From: Stramonita haemastoma
Taxonomy: Eukaryota > Mollusca > Gastropoda > Neogastropoda > Muricidae
Direction of reading: 5' to 3'
Assembly: GCA_030674155.1 (NCBI GenBank)
Contig: CM060334.1
Span: forward strand, 37,047,957-37,111,956
Length of the DNA stretch: 64,000 nt
Under the pieces are notes generated by a model. The model had not been told where the DNA came from. It searched no databases and saw only the letters and a list, made by a program, of their open reading frames with translations. Positions within the stretch are counted from its first letter, which is position 1. Each line of letters begins with the position of its first letter. Made by a program: the position numbers and the translations under genes. Below are positions 31,891-43,405 of this stretch, piece by piece.

Positions 31891-32674
31891 ATCAAGGAAA
31901 TGAAGCCCTTTATAGATTTGAAGAAGAAGCACAGCTGATAAGGTATGACCAAAGAAAAATCAAAATTCAGTAAGAAAACATTTGTGTGTGTGTTTTTTAA
32001 TCAGATTTTCAGTTTTTCCCATTAAGCAACTACAATGTGATAAAATCGCATCCTAGGCTCCGGAGTGCTGAAGTGGGAATCTTTGTTTTCCTATTGTTAT
32101 TGTAATGGACATGAATCTCTCTCTCTCTGTCTTTCTGTGTCTCCTCTCTCTCTCTCTTAATTGGTAGTCTTATGTCTTTTCCTTGTTGTTCCCCTTCCTC
32201 TGGTTTTCTTTCTTGTTGTTTAGAACTCTGTGTTCCACCTTCATCACTTTCTTTTCGTCATTTGCTGTATACCTGCGGATAGTGTGTTGGGTCTTCAAAG
32301 CTGCCTGTTCATTACTTTCCTGTGTCTTTCCTTTTCCGGTATGCTGGTCTGGCATGAATGTCTGGCTACAAAGCGGATCTTATTTTTGTGTTCCATGTTA
32401 CTGTGGAAGATCATATTTTGTCACTGTAAGCAGGTTATATAACTTTGAAAACAAAGAGAAAAAAGAAAGAAAGAAAAAGGTTGATATGTTGTACAGTTGC
32501 TAGCTGAACGTTGCTCTGTAGCCACCATGACCGTAATACAGAGCAAAATGAGGCAGTTGACATGCTCATTGACCCCATAACACATTTCATGTTGTCAACT
32601 GTGTAAACGTGGGCAGCACTTTCACCTCTGTTGTATTAATTGAAGACAGATAAGAATTTCCGTCTTATACAAAC
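31891..32674. other. Non-coding DNA
   Basis: A short CT array lies at 32116-32157. Nothing else was recognised. Confidence 0.5.
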
Positions 32675-32740
32675 AACCTCTCTCTCTGTCTCTCTCTGTC
32701 GTCTGTCTTTCTGTCTGTCTCTGTCTTCTCTCTCTCTCTC

Positions 32741-32784
<44 letters not shown>

Positions 32785-32822
32785 CTCTCTTCTCTCTCTC
32801 CACACACACACACACACACACA
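32675..32822. repeat. (CT)n(CA)n compound microsatellite
   Basis: CT/CTGT array followed by a CA array. Open frames over it are artefacts. Confidence 0.95.
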
Positions 32823-33650
32823 GAGCCAAAAAAAGAAAGAGTGCAAACAGTTTCGGGGGATGGCATACAAGAGTTCTTTAGGTACATATTCATTATAAAT
32901 GAAGGGGAACCTAACGAAAAAAGAAAAAAATGTAGGGGGGGTAACCTCACGGACAGCCCCCCCTCCCCCCCCCCACACCCACCTCGCACTAAGAAAAAAA
33001 AAAAAGGTCAGACGTGGCATGTGACCATGGATGTACTGTTAGACAGTCTCTAGTAATAAACTGTGACCTGCGTATGTGACCTTGTCACTAAGGTGATGCA
33101 ATGGGCCCAGACTGTCTGTCCCGCCATTCTGTCTGGCTGTGTCACTGAACGGGACTGACATTTGGACATGCTGTGTACCTCCCACCGCTGATCTGGGTAG
33201 CTACGTTTTTCATGTGGTGTGAAATGCAAAGCAAAATTAACTCAGAAAAAAAGCTGTACAAACCCCCTTTCAAGGGGGAAAAAGTGATGGGAAATTACTT
33301 TTTACAGCTACAGCAAAATACCCGTTAATTAGTGAGGGTGACATAGATCTACATTTGTTTGAATGATATCTCTTCATCAATACTATCGTGTTTTGGTTGG
33401 GGTTTGGGTAAGGACATGCCATTATTTTTCCCAGACACATCTTGACGGTTTGAAGGGAACAAAAGAAGAAGAGGACACATGAACAAATCCCCCAAGAAAC
33501 AGGAGCTATAGTGTCTATAAGGCACCCCACCCCCTCTCTGCTATCTGCCTTGGGCTGAGGCAGTGGGGCCAGTCAGCATCATTCAAACATGCAGTAATGT
33601 CTGGGAGAGAAGAAGGTATGTAACGCCAGTTCTAGGCATGACTTGTTACT
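32823..33650. other. Non-coding DNA
   Basis: Contains a C/A tract at 32935-33005. No gene was recognised. Confidence 0.5.
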
Positions 33651-33659
33651 CGTTCTGGC

Positions 33660-33795
33660 AGCAGGGGTTTTGGGTTGGTGGGTTTTTGTTGTTGTTGTTT
33701 TTTTTTTGGGGGGGGGGTTGTTGCTGTTGGATTTTTTGTTGTTGGTTTGGTTGTTGTTGTTTTTGTGTTTTTTTTTTTGGGGGGGGAGGGTTGTA
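33660..33795. repeat. G/T-only tract
   Basis: About 130 bp of almost pure G and T on the + strand, with T and G homopolymers. Confidence 0.9.
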
Positions 33796-34190
33796 GCCTC
33801 ATCGTCTGTGACGTTACTGCCCTACTGTTCCCATGCCGCTCATTTCAGTCTTCCCGCCACAGCCATACCCAGATTCGTTACAAGTGTATGTTGCATACTC
33901 AGGGTCGGTAGTCTACAGGGAGCCCATCAATGTCAGGCCGCCGTAGGGCCACCAGCCAGAGGGGTCCTGCTTTGCTGCTGTGTCACTTTAGTGGTGTTCA
34001 GTGGTGCCTGTTCTGAGTTAAATTAACATACGCAGGACACTACCTACTAAGCCCGCTAGGCCTACTGACAGTATTAGCTCAGTCGCGGAACCAGACTGAT
34101 TGAGCCGCTCACCCGAGGTGGCGACCACCATAACGTCCCTCCTCCAATGACTGACCCCCTGAACCTCCAACCCCAAAGGCTTTGACACAA
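33796..34190. other. Complex GC-rich segment, unclassified
   Basis: Unlike its surroundings, this stretch has balanced composition and many CpGs (gccgctcacccgaggtggcg, ccgccgtagggccaccagcc). No open frame is convincing. It could be the end of a mobile element or an exon of a non-coding RNA. I cannot identify it. Confidence 0.3.
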
Positions 34191-34224
34191 ACTTGCCACA
34201 GGCACAGAAGTTGCTTTGGTCTCT

Positions 34225-34233
34225 CTGTCGATT

Positions 34234-34271
<38 letters not shown>

Positions 34272-34292
34272 CCTCTCTCCCTCTCTCTGTAT
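34225..34292. repeat. (CTGT)n(CT)n microsatellite
   Basis: CTGT units followed by CT/CCCT units. Confidence 0.93.
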
Positions 34293-34523
34293 TCCTTGTA
34301 TTCTCCCTTTTGTATTATAATTTGTACGTACTTCTTCTTCGTCTCTATCTGTCTGACTTGTCTTTTTTCTAGTTCATTGTGACCTCCATTGGCTTACGGG
34401 TCAGTGGCAACGTCTGAAAGGCAGTTTAGGTTGCTGCTGTATATGATCAGGTCGAGTGAAAAAGTTCAACACGCATCATTTTGTTCCAGAAATAGATGAA
34501 AAATAGCTACTATCATGTTCCAT

Positions 34524-34542
34524 GCTGGGGGGGGGGGGGGGG
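34524..34542. repeat. poly(G) run
   Basis: About 17 consecutive G. Confidence 0.9.
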
Positions 34543-34648
34543 TCTCGTTTGTTGTGCATACATATTGGCCTACTGATTGGCGAGTTCGGATGTGTTGAGA
34601 TAATATCATTGTAACAGACGGCTCAAGAAGAATGGCAAACTTTCGACG

Positions 34649-34770
34649 TTCTCTCTCCCTCTCTCCTCTCTCTCACTCTCTCTCCATCTCTCTCTCTCCT
34701 CTCTCTCTCTCCCTCTCTCTCTCTCTCTCTCCCCTCCCCCCCCCCCCCCCCCCCCCCCCCCTTTCTCTCT
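34649..34770. repeat. (CT)n and poly(C) tract
   Basis: A CT array leading into about 27 consecutive C (34735-34761), then ctttctctc. Confidence 0.95.
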
Positions 34771-34910
34771 TAATACACAGTGGATGCCTTTAGTCTTGCC
34801 CAACTGATCTTAAAGATAAATTCTACTGACCTTTTTCGTTCGTTTTTTTTTATGTGTTCATGTCACAGTTGGTTTTGTAAATGAAATAGATTAAAAAAAA
34901 AACACAAAAA

Positions 34911-34933
34911 ACTGCGCGCGCACGCACACAACA

Positions 34934-34981
<48 letters not shown>
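34911..34981. repeat. (GC)n(CA)n microsatellite
   Basis: A gcgcgcgcacgc segment followed by CA units. Confidence 0.94.
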
Positions 34982-34983
<2 letters not shown>

Positions 34984-35416
34984 CTTCAAAATCAAAATAC
35001 ATGTACCAATGAATCGCGTGAGTCGCCTCAATGTGGCTTGTACAGCTTTAGAAGAATTGAGTTTAACTAATAGTTTCCTCGGGGGGAAAAAAGCACACGA
35101 GTACTTAATCCATTACCCTCGAAATGAAATAATAAATAAAAGAGAAAATAAATCTGCTGCAATTACCAGGTGGGGTCGTTGGTAGAAGATAAATCTGCTG
35201 CAATCAACAGGTGGGGTCTGTTTGTCTACTTCACCCAGGTTTTCCTATGCATGGTTTTTACTGTATCGTCGTTTTAGGGTTATGAAAAAGACGCGGTATC
35301 ACTAGAGAGATCAGACCACACACATCATCCAATCTATCCAATCGTGCTGGTGGTGGTTCTGATTAAATAAACGCCCCAGCGGAGATCGGGCTGGGTCCAT
35401 TAGCCCAATACTACTA
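34982..35416. other. Non-coding DNA
   Basis: Contains a small direct repeat, ataaatctgctgcaat, near 35148 and 35189. Otherwise nothing was recognised. Confidence 0.45.
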
Positions 35417-35481
35417 AGAGATTGTTTGGAATGAGAACTCTAGTGTTTTGGGTAACTTAGCTCTCATTCCAGACAACCTCT
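35417..35481. ncRNA. Pre-miRNA-like hairpin (candidate)
   Basis: Arms 35417-35439 and 35459-35481 are 23 nt each. In RNA form 21 of 23 positions pair (one of them G-U), with two A-C mismatches and a 19-nt loop; total length is 65 nt. The 5' arm contains ttgtttggaatgagaa and the 3' arm ctctcattccagacaacc. I do not recognise the seed from known bilaterian or molluscan miRNAs recalled from memory. It could instead be a small inverted repeat. The strand of transcription is unknown. Confidence 0.35.
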
Positions 35482-36426
35482 CAGAAGCCTCGGATAGTCT
35501 ACCTCTCTCGGCGACATTCTTAGAAAATTAGACGATGCGTCTCGGCAAATCTGGAAAGAAAACTGAAAACATCACCACACTAGGCCTAACAGAAAAAAAC
35601 AAAAGCCGACCCCATCTCCCCTTCACACACACACATACACACACACACACACACATGCGTGCGCGAGCACGCACACTCACAGTGTGTGTGAGGGCAAGAT
35701 AAAAAACAAAACAACAAAAACCAACAAAACTTGTGTTAACTCAATCTTTTACCTTCAATAAAGATCATTTTGACTTGACACAACCCGTCCACAACAACAC
35801 TAGAACCCCTCAAAGGAATATTGATTCTTACAATTATTATTCTCATGGAAGGAAGCAAGACTATGAAAACGATGCCTCCCCCCCCCCCCCCCCCCACCCA
35901 CCAAAAAAAAAAAAAAAGAAAAGACAGAAATATATCATCCTGGTAAAAAAAATTCTTTAATGTATCTGAAAGATACATAGACCTATCCCCATTATTGGTT
36001 GATCGATCGTATCCAGAATCGATCCAGAATCTGTATCAACCAATGGAGAAACTGCCATACACCCCTCCCCTGTATCTATTTAAACAATTTTTGTCTTCCT
36101 TCGCTGCATTAGTGGAAGCGGCGCCGTGTGGCGAGCTTGCTTACTCCGGTTTGCAAGAGAATAATTATGATCGTAAGCTTGACGTTGTCGACAAATAACT
36201 TTTTTCAATTCTATTTTTCCGCTTAAGCTCTTATCACCTCTTTTGCATTTTCATCAATTTAAGCAGTATTTATTCCAGGCGTTTAAATATTTTTTTAGTG
36301 CTATTTGACAGCAGCAAAAATTAACGAACACGCTATGTTTTTATTCAAGCTTTGCCCTTTTACACATCGTAATTAAATGTGGCAATAACAAAATGTATAT
36401 TTTCAATTACTCTCACATGGAAGATT
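35482..36426. other. Non-coding, with CA and poly(C)-poly(A) tracts
   Basis: CA/GC array at 35628-35680, and C run plus A run at 35878-35915. 36000-36230 is balanced DNA with no convincing frame. The stretch ends with tatatttt at about 36396, roughly 30 bp before the U6-like sequence. Confidence 0.5.
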
Positions 36427-36534
36427 GTACTGCCCTGCAGACCTATGCAACAAAATTGGAACGATACGTAAAGATTAGCATGGCTCACCTGCCTAAGGAT
36501 GACACGCCTATTTGTGAAGCGTTTTTGAATTTTT
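36427..36534 (+). ncRNA. U6 snRNA-like sequence, degenerate
   Basis: U6 is the catalytic snRNA of the major spliceosome. The stretch aaattggaacgatac, then aagattagcatggc, aaggatgacacgc and tgtgaagcg matches U6 in order and spacing, ending in T runs as RNA polymerase III transcripts do. The 5' part (gtactgccctgcag) resembles the U6 5' stem. The invariant ACAGAGA box is altered to acgtaaaga, and two single-base length changes are present, so the copy cannot be a normal U6. The AGC of the catalytic triad is kept. It is most likely a pseudogene, although a TATA-like element lies about 30 bp upstream. Confidence 0.75.
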
Positions 36535-37497
36535 CTTGGAGGGGGAATTTTTCTTGTAAAATTTACTCGAATTAGGCCTATTCTTTTAGATGTTTTTTAT
36601 GTCGCTTGTTAATTTGACTTTTTAGATAAAAATCAAATTTTATGCATGCAAAACCTCGAGGAGTTTCCAATCAATTTTTATCAAGACAGTTTCAGCTTCT
36701 TCTTCTTTTTCCCCTCTGTTTTTTCTCATGTTTTCAGAATTGTAAAGTTTCCCTAAGCTTCGAATCATGACTGATGATGACGTGTGTGTGTGCGCGCGCG
36801 CGCGTGCGTGCGTGATTTCCAGGTGATACACTGAGTAGCGATACATTTGTTTTTTTTCATCAATCCATCTATCTACAGAAAAAACACCCCCCCTCTAAAC
36901 AAACAAACAAGCTAACAAAAAAAAATAAATAATAAAATTAAAAAAACCCACCTCAATATCATCAATGATATTTAACAACAACCTTAACAACCCATAACAT
37001 TGGAATAAACTCAACAAGACAGAAACCAAAACACAATACACCGTAAAACTCACTCACACACCACTCACGTGCGCGCCACGTGAACACACTTTATTTTTTT
37101 TTTTCATTATGGAAAATAAGCATAAAATTTCAAACAAACAAATCATATAGGGTTACAATATCACCCATTCTGAATCTCGATGTTTTTATTTTATTTTTAT
37201 GCCAGTGTCTGTTTGCTTGTCTGCCTCTGTGTGTGGGTTTGCGTGTGTGTGTGTGGCAGTGTCTGTGTGTGGTGGCAGAGTGTGTGTGTGTGGCAGAGTG
37301 TGTGTGTGTGGTGGCAGTGTGTGTGTGTGTGCGCGCGGGCGCGGTGCGTGGTGTATGTATGTTTTGCGTACTAGGGAGTAACAAGGAAGGGCAGAAGGAA
37401 ACCACCTAAAGTTTTATATGGAATGAAAATGGAAAATAGGTTGGGATTGATTCTTTTTCTGTTTATTTACACTTTCGCATGTGTAGTTCTGGTGTCA

Positions 37498-37531
<34 letters not shown>

Positions 37532-37537
37532 ATATAT

Positions 37538-37573
<36 letters not shown>

Positions 37574-37783
37574 ATTAGATAATAATAGATAGATAGATAG
37601 ATCCGTACATGCATTGCGTTTGTCATGTGTAATGGCAGAACAAATGAACACGTGTATCCTACAGTTGCCACTTTGATGAATTTGAATAAATGTATACGAA
37701 GAGATAATCTCTAATGTAAGCTTATGTGTTTAGGAATTGTTTTTTTCTTTTTTAAAGAAAAAAAAAAAGATTTTCAGGCTACT
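36535..37783. other. Non-coding with simple repeats
   Basis: (GT)(GC) array at 36780-36815, GT/GTGGCAG array at 37236-37350, and (TA)n at 37497-37573 followed by TAGA units. 36890-37020 is A/C-rich. No gene was recognised. Confidence 0.6.
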
Positions 37784-37860
37784 GGAATAAGCCCTCGTGT
37801 GCTTAAAATTTTTTTTTTACATCCAATCCGTGTATGTATGCAGTTTTTGTAAGTTTTGAT
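37784..37860. repeat. Family-B repeat fragment
   Basis: Contains ctggaataagccctcgtgtg and cgtgtatgtatgcagttttt, as in the copies at 16.8 and 26.2 kb. Confidence 0.75.
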
Positions 37861-39340
37861 GAAAAAATCATTAAAAAGATTAAAGAATCATTGTAAACTT
37901 TACAGAAAATACCAGTACTGCCAGACAAATATTTTTTTTCTTATACAGAAAGTCTTTGTAAACAGCTGTAGACCGAGCTTAGCAGCGGGACAGAGTCGCC
38001 TTGGTTCCGTTGGTCATCGCCAGAGGAATCTTTGTGTGTGTCCAATGTAATGCAGAAAAAAAAAGTTACGGCATGAGAAGTTACTGTCCGACAAAGAACC
38101 CCCCTCCCCTAAGAAAAACAACAACAGCCCCCCACCCCCCAAAAAAAACAAAAAACAAAACAAAACCACCAGATCGCGGGCGCGTAAAGGGACCTAAACC
38201 CGGCTGCAGATTAACGCCCCTTGTAGGAATTGTCGTCTGCCGCTCACTGAAGTTGTAAGTAGTGGTTTTGTTGCATGATTTTATGAAATATCTGTATGTA
38301 CTGTTATTAAGTGATGATTTTTATTTGTCGTTTGTGGTTGAATGAATAAAACTACCGTTGTTCTGTACAAAAAAAAAAAGATCAGCCAATCATTAAAAAT
38401 AAAATCTTTCATGAAACCTTGAAGGCCTACGAAGACAGTTTTTAGTTATTCACTTTGACATTAAATACCCAAACAAATTTATCCAATTCTTAAAACTTAT
38501 TGTTTTGATATTAGATTTTCTGTATATACGACTTGCCACTCATCCTGACGATGCAAGAACTTCAGTAGGCCTACTTTTTTCATGTCAGCAAATTGTGCAT
38601 GCTTCATTAGATAGGTTGCAGATACCACGGTTCAAGGTACTTGTAATTGTTCTTGCATGAGCATAATAAAGCTCTGTGTTATATTTCACCCGAAGTCTGC
38701 ACCAAATCTAACAATTCAAGAATCTCCTGGATAGCAATGCAAACTTTACAGTTATTCTTTTAATTTTGATATGTCAAAACATTTATCAAAGAACGATTGG
38801 TATCCAAATCATGAGCGTCTATGTGAAGAAAATTATCATAGATTTAAATTCAATTAGCCATGGGGCTTTGTCGAGCTGTCCATTACATCTTCTACTTCTG
38901 AAATGGCGTTGTCTCCACTTTATATTAAAAAGCAAAGATTTAAAAATATATATTTCCCTCAAGTTTTATGTCAATCCGTTTAAGGTTTTAGGCTGTAATA
39001 ATTATGTATCATGGTTTCGTTTTCAGTAAAATTCTTGGTTGCATCTCCTATTTAAGGATAAAGTTAGACTTTTAGAACTTATATTCAGCTTATAAATCGA
39101 TAATGTGCTTATATCTTACTAGTTACTTTTGCGTTTGTTAAGCTAAACTGAAAATGAGAGAATAGAAGGTATTACTATGCACTTTTAAGCATGGAGCACA
39201 AAATAACAAAATTTCAGCAATATTTCTGTTGTTGTTTTTTTTTACAATTAAAGAAACCAAACTTAAATGATAATTGAAAGAGGGAAAAGAACTCTAATAA
39301 GAACATTCTTTTTCTGCGTTTGCTGGCTACGCTAAATTTT
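37861..39340. other. AT-rich non-coding DNA
   Basis: An A/C-only tract lies at 38095-38170. No coding signal was recognised. Confidence 0.5.
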
Positions 39341-39344
39341 TAAT

Positions 39345-40290
39345 GTGGTCAGGGTGATAAAATCTGGAGTCTGTCGTAGTGACCCCTCCGGTCCCCAGAG
39401 TTTTTCCTGAAGCTTTGCTGGGCTGAGCCACGTTTGGTGTGTGTTGAACTAGGACAAAACTGCAGGAAATGAGAGGGGGTTTGTGAGCCTGTGCCACAGG
39501 GGCACTGGTCAGTGTGGGATATTTTTAAAATGGCGCAGATGGGATAGGAGCTGGCAGTGTCCTGTTGGCAACTTGAGCAGCTCTTTATAGCTCAAAACTG
39601 CCTTCTTTTTTCGTCATCTTCTGGCCTTACGCCCAGCCGCTGGCGCCACGCTTTTCTGAGCAGTTTCTTTGCCTCACTGTGATGGAGCGAAGTTGCTGCC
39701 TGCCTTGCACAGGCATTCTGTCGCTTCGTTGTCCCTATACCACAATGGGAAAGGATTCATTGCAGCACCACCATAGTTCTCGGGCATAGGAGGATTAGTT
39801 CTTGCTTGATGTCTCTCAGGATCTGCTCTCCTCCTGGTGTCTAGAGACGCTTCAGGATGGAGGACATGCAGTCAGCCATGAACACTATGTTGGTTGGGAG
39901 AGTGTCCTCCTGTTGCAAGTCTGGGCTGCAAGTAGGCAGCACAGGCCTCAGCACAGTAATAGGTGGACAGGGTGTCTATGGCCAGATACCTATGGCTGCT
40001 ACCAGGGAATCTGATGTACGCCCTACTTCATTCTTCACTGCTTCTTCAGCAGACCCATCTGAGATATGCTCTTGCCAAAGCATTGGGATATATCTGGTGT
40101 TCAGCGCTTCCAGTGTCAGTGAGTTTAGGTCAGTTTGTATGTGGCACTCTGTTCCAAACACTGGCATGTTGAGTGTAATGGCTGGGGTGTCTGCCTGCCA
40201 GTCCCCATTATCCTGGAGGGAGGGATTCACTTGGCTGGTGGCTGCTAACAGAGGAGGGTGGTGTTTCCTCTCTAGAGCCTTGATTAGATG
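39345..40290 (-). pseudogene. RNase H-bearing LINE, 3' coding end, decayed
   Basis: On the minus strand, in broken frames, I read RNase H signatures: HISDGSAEEAVKN (the usual TDGSA...AV.NGG), TNIVFMADCMSSILKRL, and IPSHCGI.DNEAT...KAGSNFAPS. The typical LINE tail follows: LPTGHCQLL(S)HLRHFK, TDQCPCGTGSQTPSH and LQFCPSS. This order, RNase H then a C-terminal CPCG zinc knuckle, fits jockey/I-type non-LTR elements (family knowledge). Several frameshifts and stops show that it is dead. Confidence 0.75.
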
Positions 40291-40392
40291 CATGTTAAAG
40301 ATCCTGTATTTCATGTTGGCATTCGGTGGATTATGGAAACAGGAACATACCCAGCATACATCCCCAATATTAGAATGTGGCTACCTTCATAA
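40291..40392 (+). repeat. Family-C repeat fragment, reverse orientation
   Basis: Contains ggaacatacccagcatacat and agaatgtggctaccttcat, the reverse complement of the family-C end. Confidence 0.75.
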
Positions 40393-40394
40393 GC

Positions 40395-40567
40395 GTGTGT
40401 GTGTGTGTGTGTGCGCGAGACGTTTGAGAAGCAGTGTGAGTGTGTGTGTGTGTATGTGTATGCAAGTTGCACATGAGAGAGAGAGAGACAGGGACCGGGA
40501 GGGGGGGGGGGGGAAGGTGGAGAGAGAGAGAAAATGCTTTAATTTTTTGTTTGTTTGTTACAGAGAG

Positions 40568-40612
<45 letters not shown>
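40395..40612. repeat. GT, poly(G) and (GA)n simple repeats
   Basis: GT units at 40395-40412 and 40438-40455, a G run at 40501-40513, and a GA array at 40563-40612. Confidence 0.92.
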
Positions 40613-40613
<1 letters not shown>

Positions 40614-40925
40614 AGATGATCTGTTTGAAAGAAGAAAGAAAGAGGAAGCCACACAAGAGAAATTGAAAATATACAGGACTCCTCTGAAAGAAAATCAGCC
40701 GTTTAAAACATGAAAATAAAAACTTGTGTCCTTTATTTCTTTAATTACTATAGCATATTCAGTTTTTTCCTCTAATATTTTCCAGTGCTCATAATATTGT
40801 ATCAACAGATTTGTAACATGAATCTAATGATAACTTAATTAAACTGAAATTCTCATTGTTAGAAAAAGACACACACATGCACAGGCAATCACATTTATGA
40901 TAAACAGAAATTGATTTTGATCAAC

Positions 40926-41230
40926 CATAAATAATCTCCCCCCCCCCCCCCCCCCCCCCCACCCCAATGAATCTCCACCCCCCCCCCCCCCCCTCTAACA
41001 CAAAACCCAACAAATAACACCCCTACAGAATCTTGAAAAAATAACATCCCCCCCCCCCCCCCTTAAAAACAAAAAACCCCAACAATCCCCCCACCAAAAA
41101 AAAAACAACCCCCCCCCCCCCACCAAAACCCCTCATCCAACAACAAAAATAAACAAAATAACTAACTAAACATTAACCCCAAATAAACCCAACAGCAGCC
41201 ACCTAAAACCCCCTTCAAAACAAAAAAGCC
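40926..41230. repeat. A/C-only tract
   Basis: About 300 bp in which the + strand is almost only A and C, with C runs of 13-24 (40937-40960, 40978-40993, 41050-41062, 41109-41120) spaced by aaaacaacaac-like sequence. Confidence 0.93.
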
Positions 41231-41721
41231 TCATCTGTCTCAGGAGATGCCTACAGTTGATTGCAGAAAAAAAAAAGGGGGGGGGGGGGGGGGGGAGGGG
41301 GCAACAAAAAGTATGCACGGCCATTTGGGTAGAAACCTACCCCCACAAAGATTAAGAAATGAAAGAAAGAGGACCGCTGAGTATTGAGAAATGACTTGAC
41401 ATTCTGCTGGGTGAAAGTGAAGCAGCACAGATGACACACACTAAATGATTCTTGTAAACTGTAATTTTTTTTTTTCAAACTTAAAACAAGCTCTAATTAA
41501 AACCACTGCATAAAGACAGTAAAAAAAACCCAAAAAACACCCCCCCCTTAAAAAAACAACAAACAAACAGAGAAGAATTGTTTTCAACTAAAAGCTTATA
41601 ACAGGCAGAAAATACTACAGGATGAAAGCATTATATTCATCCACAGAGTCAGATAAATCTTCAGCTTGTGCGTCTGGAAGCTTCTCAAAATGAGAGGAAA
41701 GCATGATATTAGATCAGAACA
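41231..41721. other. Non-coding DNA
   Basis: A run of A then about 21 G lies at 41267-41300. No gene was recognised. Confidence 0.5.
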
Positions 41722-41995
41722 TGGGGGTGGAATAGCCTAGTGGTTAGAGCATTGCGCTTGCAATTTGATGGCCTGGGATTGAACCCAGGTCTGAGCCACC
41801 ACCATTCAAGGCTTTTTTCCCTGTGGAGTTAACATCAGTTTTGACTCCACTCCTCTGAAAGTCCAGATGAGAATGTAAACTAAGGCCCTATTGATATGCA
41901 AATGCACGCAGAACATCTTGTGCACATGTTAAATCCAGTTCTGTGACCTTATTGGAGGGCTAAACGGTCATATACGCACATGTCTCACATTAGTA
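41722..41995 (+). mobile_element. tRNA-headed SINE with family-B-like body
   Basis: 41722-41803 is tRNA-like: A box tagcctagtgg, anticodon-loop-like cttgcaa (Ala TGC-type) and B box ggattgaaccc, with a terminal aggtctgagccacc. The following body includes gcacgcagaacatcttgtgc, which matches family B (gcatgcagaacatcttgccc at 23.5 kb). It has a different tRNA head on a shared body. Confidence 0.75.
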
Positions 41996-42463
41996 AACCT
42001 CAGTGATCTAGCCAAGGAATGAAGAAATAAAAGACAGATCAAAACACAGAATCAGGCAGATATTATGAAAGTTTCCTATTGTTATGACAGTAACTTATGG
42101 AAACTGAGCTAAAAAAACCCCAATGAAAACCCACAACAACTTCACACAAACTTGTATTCTTTTTCACCCAGTGTAAAGTCCCATACTTTCTAAGCTAAAT
42201 CAGCAAATATTCAGCAACAGCAACAAGAGCAAAGGATAATTTATTCATGCCAATGCTCAATTCTCACAATTTGCTAGAGTGAAGTCATCTGGATATATAT
42301 ATTTGACAACATGTAGTTAACTCGAGTTAACTCAAGGTGCCACCTGGAAACTTGGTTATCACCTGTGACACCTTTCCAAATATAACTTGACTCTCCTCTT
42401 GGAACCATGCTAAAAAAATCAATAGGTTCTTTCTTCTTCTGAACATGAAGAATGTGCACTTTG

Positions 42464-42745
42464 AGATAGCTTCAGTAAATTTTTGTGTACATATGATCCT
42501 TAATTTACAGAAACTTTGGAGGATAATAAAAATGATATTAATTGCATCAAGAGTAGGCACCTAGTGATAGCTTCAGTAAATTTTGTGTACATATGATCCT
42601 TAATTTACAGAAACTTTGGAGGATAATAAAAATGATATTAATTGCATCAAGAGTAGGCACCTGGCGATAGCTTCAGTAAATTTTGTGTACACATGATCCT
42701 TAATTTACAGAAACCTTGGAGGATAATAAAAAGTGATGTTAATTG
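42464..42745. repeat. Tandem repeat, unit about 101 bp, 2.8 copies
   Basis: Units start at 42464, 42566 and 42666 (gatagcttcagtaaattttt). They are nearly identical (gagtaggcacctagtg / ctggcg at the joints), so the duplication is recent. Confidence 0.95.
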
Positions 42746-43147
42746 TGTCTGCTATAAATATGTGATAATGACATCAGTCTGTTATAAAATATGTGCATAA
42801 TGAACATCCAGATTCCTCTGCTAAAGGATGAATAATTTTACCCGGGTAAAAAATGTACATTTTTCAACCTGCTGCATTCATTCTTGATCATAAATATATC
42901 CATTCTCTACATTTCAGCATAAGTACGTCCACACGGCAAAATAAACAAACTCATACTCTTTTGCATTGTTTCACAACACTTTCTGTGTTCAAAATACATC
43001 ACTTGAATGCATGCAATGATTGTTTATAATAAAAACATAACTGTGTAACAATGACATTATGAAACAGTACCAAAAAATCACATGATTATGAAAAAAACTT
43101 TTCTTGTGACATGCTGACAATAAAACATTGATAGTCAAATACATTCA

Positions 43148-43405
43148 CGAAACATTTTACAATAGCAGTGCAGTATAATTTTTTCAACAAATCCAATCAT
43201 ATGGTTGACAGGTTGATTATTTGATTAAGTAACATTTTACAATAGCAGAGCAGTATTTTTTCCCCAACAAATTCAATCATATGGTTGACAGGTTAATTAT
43301 TTGATTAAGTAACATTTTACAATAGCAGTACAGTATACTTTTTCAACAAATCTAATCATTGATTAAGTAATATTTTACAATAGCAGTACAGTATACTTTT
43401 TAAAA
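43148..43405. repeat. Tandem repeat, unit about 85 bp, about 3.3 copies
   Basis: cattttacaatagcagtgca begins each unit; units 1 and 2 also share catatggttgacaggtt. Unit 3 is shortened by an internal deletion. Confidence 0.93.
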
